Source: Lachnospiraceae bacterium
GTDB taxonomy: Bacteria > Bacillota > Clostridia > Lachnospirales > Lachnospiraceae
NCBI GenBank assembly: GCA_014804655.1
Contig: JAAUZK010000004.1
Coordinates: forward strand, 6,450 to 70,449
Length of the DNA stretch: 64,000 nucleotides
Direction: 5' to 3'
Shown piece by piece: positions 26,752-35,169 of this stretch; positions within the stretch are counted from its first letter, which is position 1; every line of letters begins with the position of its first letter. The notes beneath the pieces were generated by a model. The model was not told the DNA's origin. It did not search any database and saw nothing but the letters and a program-made list of their open reading frames with translations. Both the position numbers and the translations under genes were made by a program.

Positions 26752-28161
26752 CTAGTAGGCATTTTTATTAATGAAGCCCTTAAAAATCGTCAGAAACATA
26801 ATCTTGATGTCAAAAGACATCGTCCAGTTTTCAATATAGAAAATATCATACTCAATCCTGCGTTTGATGGAAGTATCACCACGGTAACCGTTGATCTGCG
26901 CCCATCCGGTGAGGCCCGGTCTTACCTGATGTTTCACCATGTAACGGGGAATTTCCTCCTTAAACTTCTCCACGAACTGCGGGCGCTCCGGTCTGGGCCC
27001 TACCACACTCATGTCGCCTTTCAGTATGTTAAAAAGCTGCGGAAGTTCATCTATGCTTGTCCGGCGCAGAAACTTGCCGACCTTCGTGACGCGCGGATCG
27101 TTCTTGGTCGTCCAGCCATGCTGCTCCGTAGACGGTTTCTGCACTTCCATGGTACGGAACTTATACATCTTAAAAGGTTTATTGTGCAGGCCGATACGCT
27201 CCTGCTTGAAAATAATCGGTCCCCTGGAAGTACATCCGATGGCAATCGCCGATATGAGCATGATCGGGGAAGACACCACAAGTCCGACTAATGCCACAAC
27301 CACATCCACCACACGCTTAGAGATCCAGTTGAGCGTATTCGTAAGCGGCACATACCGAATATTGATAACCGGAAGCCCCATCAGATCTTCCGTGTATGGG
27401 CGGCTCGGAAACATACTGTTATAATCCGGGATAAATTTGGTATGAACGCCCGATTTCTCGCAGATATCCACAATATGCTCCAGATTGTCGTAATCCTTCA
27501 AAGACAGCGTGATGGCTATCTCATCCAGCTTATTCTGCGGCAGTATATAGAGCAGGTTTTCGATCTTTCCCACTACTTTAACCCCTTTATACAGCGTACC
27601 GCTGGGTACACTGTCATCCAGTATGCCCCGCACCACATATCCCCATTGGGGATTGGTGTTGATTCGGTTGATATACTCCTCCGCCGCACGGGAATAGCCC
27701 ACCAGCAGAATGTATTTCAGATTATAGCCTTTTTCACGGAAATATTGCAGCAATGTGCGGATCAGAGAACGCCCTAGGGTCGTAAGCAGAATGTTGATGA
27801 TAAAGTAATACGCCATCATGGCTCTGGAGAAGTGAATCTGCGACACCAGATACCACCCCGCCATCAGTAGAATCATTCCTACCACATTTGCTTGAAAAAT
27901 GTTGAGTATCTCATATTTATGAACCGTCGCACGCTTCGGCGTATACAGATTAAAATTATAATACAGGATCAGATAACCCGGCACGATCACATAGAGCATC
28001 TTAAAATATGTAGTCATGGAAAGTACACCGACGGAAGCGTCGATGTCCGAAAAGGGGCTGGCAAACCTGATATACCATGCCAGCATATAGGAAACCGCTA
28101 TAATCACGGCATCCAGCACTACGTGCAGTCTGTTAAAATATTTCTGGTTATCTTTAATCAT
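26752..28161 (-). CDS. Polyprenyl-phosphate sugar-1-phosphate transferase (initiating enzyme)
   Basis: 469 residues. Four to five membrane helices, then a Rossmann-like middle region (YILLVGYSRAAEEYINRINT) and a further helix leading to the catalytic bacterial sugar transferase domain: KQERIGLHNKPFKMYKFRTM, RRTSIDELPQLFNILKGDMS, VVGPRPERP and VRPGLTGWAQING. These enzymes (WcaJ/WbaP/CpsE type) put the first sugar phosphate onto undecaprenyl phosphate. All family motifs are intact. It is the likely first step for the polymer whose later enzymes flank it. Confidence 0.93.
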   Translation of the reverse strand: MIKDNQKYFNRLHVVLDAVIIAVSYMLAWYIRFASPFSDIDASVGVLSMTTYFKMLYVIVPGYLILYYNFNLYTPKRATVHKYEILNIFQANVVGMILLMAGWYLVSQIHFSRAMMAYYFIINILLTTLGRSLIRTLLQYFREKGYNLKYILLVGYSRAAEEYINRINTNPQWGYVVRGILDDSVPSGTLYKGVKVVGKIENLLYILPQNKLDEIAITLSLKDYDNLEHIVDICEKSGVHTKFIPDYNSMFPSRPYTEDLMGLPVINIRYVPLTNTLNWISKRVVDVVVALVGLVVSSPIMLISAIAIGCTSRGPIIFKQERIGLHNKPFKMYKFRTMEVQKPSTEQHGWTTKNDPRVTKVGKFLRRTSIDELPQLFNILKGDMSVVGPRPERPQFVEKFKEEIPRYMVKHQVRPGLTGWAQINGYRGDTSIKRRIEYDIFYIENWTMSFDIKIMFLTIFKGFINKNAY

Positions 28162-28240
28162 ATTCTAAGCCTCGTGCCGGAAAGACTTTTCATACTACCC
28201 TCCATGATTCCGCAAAGCTGAATCACAAATCATTGGGGGG

Positions 28241-28335
28241 GGAGAATGGCCGTATTTTGGGCATTCTCCTGCGTGAGACTTAGAACTTCTTAGCGAAACA
28301 GCCCTTGCTGTGAGCTTTAGAAGTTCTTCTCACGC
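28241..28335. repeat. Double-hairpin element E (single copy)
   Basis: First hairpin GGAGAATGGCC / GGGCATTCTCC (28241-28269). Second, longer hairpin from GCGTGAGA (28271-28278) to TCTCACGC (28328-28335), with an inner stem AGAACTTCT / AGAAGTTCT. It lies in the 214-base gap between a GT2 gene and the initiating sugar transferase. No second copy was seen. Confidence 0.7.
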
Positions 28336-28375
28336 TATTTTACAATATTTCGATCCAAAACACAACCTACAGTTA

Positions 28376-29341
28376 TCAGCCAAGCAAACAACACCATATG
28401 TTGATCCACATTTCCAATTGTAAACGGATATAGTTGCGCAGGTTCTCCCTGTCATAACGCACCCTGTGTGCCCTGCCTTCCTCGGATACGCACAGTTTAA
28501 GTCCCTTATACAGCCCTTTGCAGTAGACTCCGCCGAGTCCTTTCTTTGCAAAATAAACGGCTTTCACCGTAAAACCGGCAAGAAGAAACGGCATATTCAA
28601 CAGAAGCTGCAGGGGCGGCATATTCTTGTACGCCAGATATACACTGTTCCTTGCGGACAGATCCACCTTAAATTCGTTATGACGTGAACCGGAAACAGCG
28701 CTTCCCGCATGGTATACCACAGCCTCAGGAATATAGAGATTATGATATCCGTAGATTCCGGCGCGATACCCCAGGTCAACATCTTCCAGATAGGCAAAAT
28801 GATTCTCATCAAAGCTGCCGATCTCCCGGAACAATTTTCTCCGATAGATCGCCGCACAGCCGCAGGCCGCAAATATCCTGCGTTTTCTCTGATACGCTTC
28901 CGCCGGCTTGTCTTTGCCGCGTGCATATGCCCACCCGAGAGCACAATAGAAGTCTCCCGCATCGTCAATCAGCTCCGGCGTATGCATATTTCTGATCTGT
29001 GCCGATCCGGAAAAAACTTCCGGATGTCCTTCCATGGCCCTCTCTAATGCCCTGACGAAGCCTGCCTTCACTTCCGTGTCATTATTTAATAAAATAACGT
29101 ATGTTGCTTTACTTGCTTCTATGCCCTCATTAACCGCTTTGCAGAAACCATAATTCCGATCGAGGCTGATCAGTTCCACTTCGGGAAACTGCTGCACTGC
29201 TTCCTTGCTGCCGTCCGTGGAGCCGTTATCCACCACAATAATCCGCGCCGGTTCTCCCGCCAGAGAACGCAGACATTTCTCAATATAGTCGATCCCGTTA
29301 TAATTCGGAATCACGACAGTCGAACGTATCCTTTGTTCCAT
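28376..29341 (-). CDS. Glycosyltransferase family 2
   Basis: 321 residues from an ATG at 29339-29341 (MEQRIRSTVVIPNYNGIDYI); GGA lies six bases upstream, and the frame further upstream is shadow of the preceding gene. GT-A features are VVDNGSTDGSKEA, YGFCKAVNEG, LLNNDTEV (DxD equivalent) and FDENHFAYLEDVDLGYRAGI with the acceptor-side ED. A C-terminal hydrophobic region may contact the membrane. Similar to RfbN/WbbL-type rhamnosyltransferases. It overlaps the upstream GT2 gene by 44 bases, so the two are translated together. Confidence 0.85.
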   Translation of the reverse strand: MEQRIRSTVVIPNYNGIDYIEKCLRSLAGEPARIIVVDNGSTDGSKEAVQQFPEVELISLDRNYGFCKAVNEGIEASKATYVILLNNDTEVKAGFVRALERAMEGHPEVFSGSAQIRNMHTPELIDDAGDFYCALGWAYARGKDKPAEAYQRKRRIFAACGCAAIYRRKLFREIGSFDENHFAYLEDVDLGYRAGIYGYHNLYIPEAVVYHAGSAVSGSRHNEFKVDLSARNSVYLAYKNMPPLQLLLNMPFLLAGFTVKAVYFAKKGLGGVYCKGLYKGLKLCVSEEGRAHRVRYDRENLRNYIRLQLEMWINIWCCLLG

Positions 29342-30806
29342 ATCTTCCGTACCATACCCTTTCTGCTTGCGTCCGTTTATTCCTGCGCACTGTAATCGTA
29401 ATCTGCGGATCCCATAATACACGGTATCCCAGACTCGCCGCCGCTTTTCCCAGTTCCATACCCAGCTTACGGTAACCCGCATCATCGCAGATCAGTCGTG
29501 ACACATCTGCGATCCGCACCGCAACGCTCACGCCGCCCACCTTGCAGCGAATCGTTTTCTCTTCATACGGGATCCCCGTAATCTGTGTGAATATCTCTCG
29601 CAGTTCCGGTCTGATCTGCATGCACCGTGGGTCCACCGCCACCACATCCTGCTTCAGTGAGGCCCTGTGTGTGTATCCCCCGCTGTATTCTTTATACAGG
29701 CCCTTATAGAGACAACTGCCGTTATCATCCATCCCGCCGCCGCATATCCTGCCATGGCTATCTAAGATCCTGCCGCCCACGATACCGATGTCCTCCCTGA
29801 CCGTCAGGATATCCGGCAGATAAGTGATGTCATAGAAACCAAGGTGCAGGCTGTTTCCGACCAGAACATGCCACCCCCGCCGGTTACAGAAATCCGCAAG
29901 CGCCGCTTTGCCTGCTTCATAAGCGTATGATTTACTGGCCGTATTCGCCGCCGTGGAATCTGCGTGACAGCGCCAGTGATATAAGACCTTCGGTATGTGA
30001 ATCACCTGTTTATTCAGGTCACCGCGCATATTCGGACCGTACAACCGTTCTATCACCCGAAGTACCAAATCATAATCCTGTGCACCATCGAATTCTCTGC
30101 GCAGTTGCAGACTTTTCATGAGTTTTGCTTCCACCGCAGTGAAATGACATATATAATTATTGGATAAAATTAAATCCAGATTCAATTTCCCCTTCCGATG
30201 TGGAGTAAAATAACTCTCGTTATTACTTTCATACTTATCTTCATCCGTGTAGAGAAGCGCCGGTATCACACCCTGCTGCTTTGCATTGTGGATTTCTTTT
30301 ATCATATAATACAGGGCATCGGGAGCCAGCAGATCGTCGTGATCAAGAAGGGCAATATAATCCCCTGCCGCCTGCCCGATGCCTGCATTCGTGTTGTCAG
30401 ATATGCCCTTATTTTCTGCCAGACGGCTGTATCTGATACGCTTCTCCCCGGCAGTATCCGTAATATCTCTCACCGTCTTCTCCACAGTCTCGCTTTTCCC
30501 CGCATCCACTATGATCAGTTCCCATCCGGGATAGCTCTGCCTGCGCACGGAATCTATCATCTCCCGCAGGAAACGCTCATCCGTCTCATAAGCCGGCACC
30601 ACAATACTGAATATCTCGGAATAGCCTGCCGTCTCAGCATGCTGCTCTTCCAGAGTATCTGCAGATGGCTCTCTGTAAAAATAATCCGCCTTCCTCTCCT
30701 CTTCTATCCGTTCCCGCGCCGCATAATAAGCATGACGTACCCCGTTTTTCTTAAGATAGTTGACGGTCTTTGTGAAATTACTGATCTTGAATATCTTATT
30801 TCCCAT
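29298..30806 (-). CDS. Glycosyltransferase family 2, two-part
   Basis: 502 residues. A helical N-terminus (about 1-65) precedes a GT2 domain: FSIVVPAYETDERFLREMID, ELIIVDAGKS, NKGISDNTNAG, LLDHDDLLAP. The C-terminal half (HWRCHADSTAANTASKSYAY, then VRRNKRTQAE at the end) resembles the same region in the tandem GT2 protein at 33109, but a second complete GT motif set is degenerate. Upstream is phosphoglucomutase; downstream the GT2 gene at 28376 overlaps it. Confidence 0.82.
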   Translation of the reverse strand: MGNKIFKISNFTKTVNYLKKNGVRHAYYAARERIEEERKADYFYREPSADTLEEQHAETAGYSEIFSIVVPAYETDERFLREMIDSVRRQSYPGWELIIVDAGKSETVEKTVRDITDTAGEKRIRYSRLAENKGISDNTNAGIGQAAGDYIALLDHDDLLAPDALYYMIKEIHNAKQQGVIPALLYTDEDKYESNNESYFTPHRKGKLNLDLILSNNYICHFTAVEAKLMKSLQLRREFDGAQDYDLVLRVIERLYGPNMRGDLNKQVIHIPKVLYHWRCHADSTAANTASKSYAYEAGKAALADFCNRRGWHVLVGNSLHLGFYDITYLPDILTVREDIGIVGGRILDSHGRICGGGMDDNGSCLYKGLYKEYSGGYTHRASLKQDVVAVDPRCMQIRPELREIFTQITGIPYEEKTIRCKVGGVSVAVRIADVSRLICDDAGYRKLGMELGKAAASLGYRVLWDPQITITVRRNKRTQAERVWYGRYGTKDTFDCRDSEL

Positions 30807-30906
30807 ATCCTGTCTCCACGCGCAGTCTTAACACGTTCTTCGAGACCATGCCGCAAATGCATGGCGCAATTTAAGTCATAAGCCGATATCAGTCGCCTAA
30901 ATGATC

Positions 30907-30931
30907 ATCGCCCTGCTCTACGCAGGGCGAT
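30907..30931. terminator. Hairpin downstream of phosphoglucomutase
   Basis: Perfect 9-bp stem ATCGCCCTG / CAGGGCGAT with a 7-base loop, 66 bases past the pgm stop codon. The following sequence is not clearly T-rich, so it is a probable rather than certain terminator. Confidence 0.5.
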
Positions 30932-30996
30932 ATTCACCGCAAATTATGATCTCTTCCGGGATTCTCTATAATATTCTCCGGTCACATCCCCTGCTC

Positions 30997-32718
30997 CTAG
31001 AGATATGCTTTCAGATCTTCCGTCAATTTATTCAGCTTATCATCAGCATCTTCCAGACTGCTGCCCTTCACGCCCATGTAGAACTTGATCTTCGGTTCCG
31101 TACCGGACGGACGTGCGCAGCACCATGAATCGTTCGTCAGGTCGAAGTAAAGCACGTTGGACTGCGGAAGTCCGGTTTCTCCTGCTTCTCCCGTCTCCAG
31201 ATTCAATGTCTTACCTGTGGTATAATCTCTGAACTCTTTTACTTTCAGATCGCCGAAATTCTTGGGCGGATTACTTCTGAGTTTATTCATCAGATCCTCG
31301 ATCTCTTTCGCACCGTCGATACCCTTCATAGTGATGGAATACTGGCTCTCTTTGAAGTAGCCGTACTTCTCATACAGCGTAATCATCTGATCCCATACGG
31401 TCTTGCCGTTCTTCTTGCACCATGCCGCCATCTCACACAGACACATAACCGCAACGATGGCATCCTTATCCCTGGCATGGGTTCCCGCAAGACAGCCATA
31501 GCTTTCTTCCAGACCGAATACGTAGTTATTAGAACCGCTCTGCTCGAAAAATTTGATCTGTTCGCCGATGAACTTAAAGCCCGTCAGCACTTCGATGAAT
31601 CTTACTTTATAATCCTCCGCAATCGCACGCGCCATATTAGTCGTTACAATGGTGGTTACCAGCGCAGGATTCTCCGGCATTGTGCCCGTAGCGGTTCTTT
31701 CTCTCAGAATGTATTCCGCAATCAGCATACCGGACATATTGCCCGTGAAAGGTACATACTCACCGGATTTGGTATCCAGCGCATAGATTCCCAGTCTGTC
31801 CGCATCAGGGTCTGTCGCCAGCACAATATCCGCATTCTTTTCTTTCGCCAACTTAAGCGCCAGAGTGAATGCCTTGGGATCCTCCGGATTCGGATACTCT
31901 AACGTGGTAAAGTCGGGATCCGGCATCTCCTGCTCGGGTACAACATATACATTCTTAAAGCCCAGCTCAGAAAGAATCCTTCTGACCGGTACATTACCCG
32001 TTCCGTTAAAGGGTGAGTACACGATCTTCATATCCTCCGCCATATCTTTGATCACATCCGGATGAATGATCTGCTTCTTAAGTTCCACCATGTACTTATC
32101 ATCGATCTCCTTACCAATCACTACATAGAGTCCGGCTTTCTTCGCCTCCTCCTTATCCATGGTCTTTACGGTATGGTAATCCGTTACATTGTTCACTTCC
32201 GTGATGATCTCTTTATCCTTAGGCGCGGTTACCTGTGCGCCGTCCTCCCAGTAGCACTTATAACCGTTATACTCCGGCGGATTGTGGCTTGCGGTAATCA
32301 CGATTCCCGAAATACATCCCAGTTCTCTCAGCGCAAAAGATAATTCCGGCGTAGGTCTCAAAGCGTCAAACACATAAGCCTTGATGCCGTTAGCCGCCAG
32401 ACACAGCGCCGCCTCGTCTGCAAACTCGGGAGATTTTCTTCTGGAATCGTAGGCGATCGCTACGCCCTTCTCTTCTCCGCCCTGTTTCTTTATATAGTTG
32501 GCAAGACCCTGTGTCGCTTTGCGTACCGTATAGATGTTCATACGATTCGTGCCCGCGCCGATCACACCGCGCAGACCGCCGGTACCGAAAGCAAGATCCT
32601 TGTAGAAGCGGTCCTCGATCTCTTTCTCATCATTCCTGATCGCCAGAAGCTCCTGCTTAGTCGCATCGTCAAAATAAGAGTCCTCCACCCAAAAGTCAAA
32701 TTGTTCTTTGTAGCCCAT
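30997..32718 (-). CDS. Phosphoglucomutase / phosphomannomutase family enzyme
   Basis: 573 residues, full length for the Firmicutes PgcA type. GTGGLRGVIGAGTNRMN at the start, active-site TASHNPPEYNGYK with Ser144, metal loop DPDADRLG, sugar loop LEESYG and the phosphate loop RPSGTEPKIKFY. It interconverts glucose-6-phosphate and glucose-1-phosphate, the substrate of RfbA in the same cluster. It stands between two glycosyltransferase genes, with a family A repeat upstream. Confidence 0.93.
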   Translation of the reverse strand: MGYKEQFDFWVEDSYFDDATKQELLAIRNDEKEIEDRFYKDLAFGTGGLRGVIGAGTNRMNIYTVRKATQGLANYIKKQGGEEKGVAIAYDSRRKSPEFADEAALCLAANGIKAYVFDALRPTPELSFALRELGCISGIVITASHNPPEYNGYKCYWEDGAQVTAPKDKEIITEVNNVTDYHTVKTMDKEEAKKAGLYVVIGKEIDDKYMVELKKQIIHPDVIKDMAEDMKIVYSPFNGTGNVPVRRILSELGFKNVYVVPEQEMPDPDFTTLEYPNPEDPKAFTLALKLAKEKNADIVLATDPDADRLGIYALDTKSGEYVPFTGNMSGMLIAEYILRERTATGTMPENPALVTTIVTTNMARAIAEDYKVRFIEVLTGFKFIGEQIKFFEQSGSNNYVFGLEESYGCLAGTHARDKDAIVAVMCLCEMAAWCKKNGKTVWDQMITLYEKYGYFKESQYSITMKGIDGAKEIEDLMNKLRSNPPKNFGDLKVKEFRDYTTGKTLNLETGEAGETGLPQSNVLYFDLTNDSWCCARPSGTEPKIKFYMGVKGSSLEDADDKLNKLTEDLKAYL

Positions 32719-32905
32719 GGTTTACCTCCGTTTCACATATTTATTATTCTAATGTTCTTACTGAAAAAATAAAGTTAATCAATTAGATTCATTTTAGCAC
32801 AATGTAAAGGCTCCCGTAAACATATTTTGGAAATCTTACAACTTGTCCTTGTCGTATAACTTAAGATTATGCACGACATTACTACTCAACCACCACCAAT
32901 ACCTA

Positions 32906-33057
32906 GCGCAGAGGGAAGTTAATATCTTAAGGAGCCCCTTAAAAAGCGTCAGTGCTTAACGAGGTTCTGAGTTGCGAAGCAACTCACGAGTTTAGCATCT
33001 GCTACGCTTTTTACGGAGCGAAAGCGCGGCTCCGTAGATATTAACTTCCCTCTGCGC
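32906..33057. repeat. Family A palindromic repeat, copy 2 (152 bp)
   Basis: The 22-base ends, GCGCAGAGGGAAGTTAATAT... and ...ATATTAACTTCCCTCTGCGC, pair perfectly. Inside are GGAGCC / GGCTCC, AAAAAGCGT / ACGCTTTTT and the hairpin AGTTGCGAAGCAACT. The left flank CCAATACCTA is shared with copy 3 and the minimal copy at 63944. It fills most of the 390-base gap between phosphoglucomutase and the tandem GT2 gene. Confidence 0.9.
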
Positions 33058-33108
33058 GAACGTTTTAGATACCCTCTAAACAGTAACTTCCCATCCAAAT
33101 TGTTGCAC

Positions 33109-35103
33109 TTACACCTTCAACGCAAAATCACTCCGATCCAACGAAAAGTTCGGATTATAATAAGGATCCCCCGCTTCCAGCACTTCCTTCCACTTCAACC
33201 GGAAAGCCTCGGACTCTTTATTGTATCGCTGCGCTTTCTCACCCTGATCATCCAGCCCGCGTGACACAGACTCAAAATGATACAGCTCCGCAAACGGCGT
33301 AAATACATTGATATACCCCGCCTTCCAAGCGCGGACGCACAGATCCACATCGTTTAACGACACCGCGAAACTCTCATCCAGCCCGCCCAGCTTGTCAAAC
33401 ACCTCTTTTCTCATCATCAGACACGCACCCGTTACCGCCATCACGTTCTGCGCATAGCACAGCCGCCCCATATAGCCCAGATTATTGCTGCTGACGCGGT
33501 AATGACTGTGACCCGCGGTTCTGTGCTGTCCCAGCCCCAACACTACACCGGCATGCTGGATGGTACGGTCCTCATAAAAGAGCTTCGCACCCACCGCGCC
33601 CACATCGCCCCGCTGCGCATACATGAGCAGTTCCTCGATCCAGTCCAGAGTTATGACCTGCGTATCATTATTCAATAACAGGATATAATCGCCCTGCGCA
33701 TGGGATACACCTAGATTATTGATCTTGGAATAATTGAAATCTCCCTCATAAGTAATGACTCTGATATTCGGGTTTTCCTGTATTTGCTTATAATAATCGA
33801 AAATCTCTTCGGTGGTACTGTTATTCTCCACCACGATAATCTCATAGTTATCGTATGTGCTTTTCTCCAGAATCGATGTGATACAGCGTCGCAGATCTTC
33901 GATGTGATCTTTGTTGGGGATCACGATGCTCACCCTCGGACTGCCCTGTATCTCGTATTTAATCTGAAAAATGGTCTCGAATGCCTTCGTGGAGCTGATC
34001 TCAAAATTCTTATATCCCTGTTCCTGCAGATGAGCAGCAACCGCGCCCTTGGCCGCCTCGATGGCATAACTCTTGGCGCCTATGTCCGCCGCCACGCTGC
34101 CCGCATGGGAACGCCAGTAATAGAGTAACTTCGGCACATGTACGATATGCTTCGCCCTGCTCGTGAGCCGCAGAATCATATCATGGTCCTGACTGCCGTC
34201 GAACTGTGAGCGGAACAGTTCCGTTCCCTCTAACAGCCTCTTGTCAAAAACGCTGAAATGACAGATATAATTATTCGCCCGCAGGTTATCCAGTGCAAAA
34301 TCCGGCTTAAAGTGCAGGGTGATCATATCGTCGATGGTCTTATTACCTTTGAAAGTCGCCTCATCGCAATAAATATAATCCGCGCCCTGATCACAGATGA
34401 CCTTCATGTATTCATAGAGTACACTTGGGTGCAGCACGTCGTCATGATCAAAAAGCCCTATATAATCGCCCGCCGCCATGCTCAGACAAGCATTGGTATT
34501 ACCGGAGATTCCCTCATTTGCGGAAAGCTTTCTGTAATAGATACGAACATCCTCCGATGCGTATTCGCGACAGATCCGCTCCACATCGCCGTGTTCCGCG
34601 TCAGAGCCGTCCGCCAGACACAGCTGCCAGTTGCCATAGGTCTGCTCCCGCACGGAATCGATGGCCTGTCTTAAGAACTTCTCCGGCGTATTATAGAGTG
34701 GCACTAAGATGCTGAACTTGATATTTCTGGAAAATTTGGTCTCTCTCTGACGTCTGGCCTCTTCCTCATTCGGAAAACTCACCGTGCCATGCTGCGAGCG
34801 CGCCTCGAACTCAATCTTCTTGGCATCCAGCTTGCGCAGGACCCCTTTCAGACTGCCGTACTGTCCCACGCGTTCCTTGGTCCTGCGTACCCAGTGCACC
34901 GCCATGCGAAGCGGCTTGGACATCCGCCAGAACACACTGCCTTTGATATGCTGAAGCCTCTCCTGCAGAGCCTTTTCCTGCTGCCCGGCCTGCGCCAGCT
35001 TATCCGCCAGCACGCGTCCCTTGTCCCGCTCCCGCTCATAAGCCTCTTTATAGTAACGAAGCGCCTCTTCCTCCGTCATCTGATTTCGCTCTTTCTGTTC
35101 CAT
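33109..35103 (-). CDS. Tandem-domain GT2 glycosyltransferase with helical N-terminus
   Basis: 664 residues. A charged coiled-coil (about 5-60) ends in SVFWRMSKPLR, then two GT2 domains. First: KFSILVPLYNTPEKFLRQAI, NEGISGNTNACL, LFDHDDVLHP (about 125-340). Second: RVSIVIPNKDHIEDLRRCIT, VVENNSTTEEIF, NNLGVSHAQGDYILLLNNDT, and ...LDESFAVSLNDVDLCVRAWK (about 390-600). Two intact DxD-like sites suggest a bifunctional enzyme adding two sugars in turn, as in some rhamnan-backbone synthases. It follows the large GT at 35170 by 66 bases. Confidence 0.87.
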   Translation of the reverse strand: MEQKERNQMTEEEALRYYKEAYERERDKGRVLADKLAQAGQQEKALQERLQHIKGSVFWRMSKPLRMAVHWVRRTKERVGQYGSLKGVLRKLDAKKIEFEARSQHGTVSFPNEEEARRQRETKFSRNIKFSILVPLYNTPEKFLRQAIDSVREQTYGNWQLCLADGSDAEHGDVERICREYASEDVRIYYRKLSANEGISGNTNACLSMAAGDYIGLFDHDDVLHPSVLYEYMKVICDQGADYIYCDEATFKGNKTIDDMITLHFKPDFALDNLRANNYICHFSVFDKRLLEGTELFRSQFDGSQDHDMILRLTSRAKHIVHVPKLLYYWRSHAGSVAADIGAKSYAIEAAKGAVAAHLQEQGYKNFEISSTKAFETIFQIKYEIQGSPRVSIVIPNKDHIEDLRRCITSILEKSTYDNYEIIVVENNSTTEEIFDYYKQIQENPNIRVITYEGDFNYSKINNLGVSHAQGDYILLLNNDTQVITLDWIEELLMYAQRGDVGAVGAKLFYEDRTIQHAGVVLGLGQHRTAGHSHYRVSSNNLGYMGRLCYAQNVMAVTGACLMMRKEVFDKLGGLDESFAVSLNDVDLCVRAWKAGYINVFTPFAELYHFESVSRGLDDQGEKAQRYNKESEAFRLKWKEVLEAGDPYYNPNFSLDRSDFALKV

Positions 35104-35169
35104 GTATAAATCCTCTCCGTCCCGATCATAGACTTCCGCTCACACCGCAGCGATACGGTCGGCTGACAG

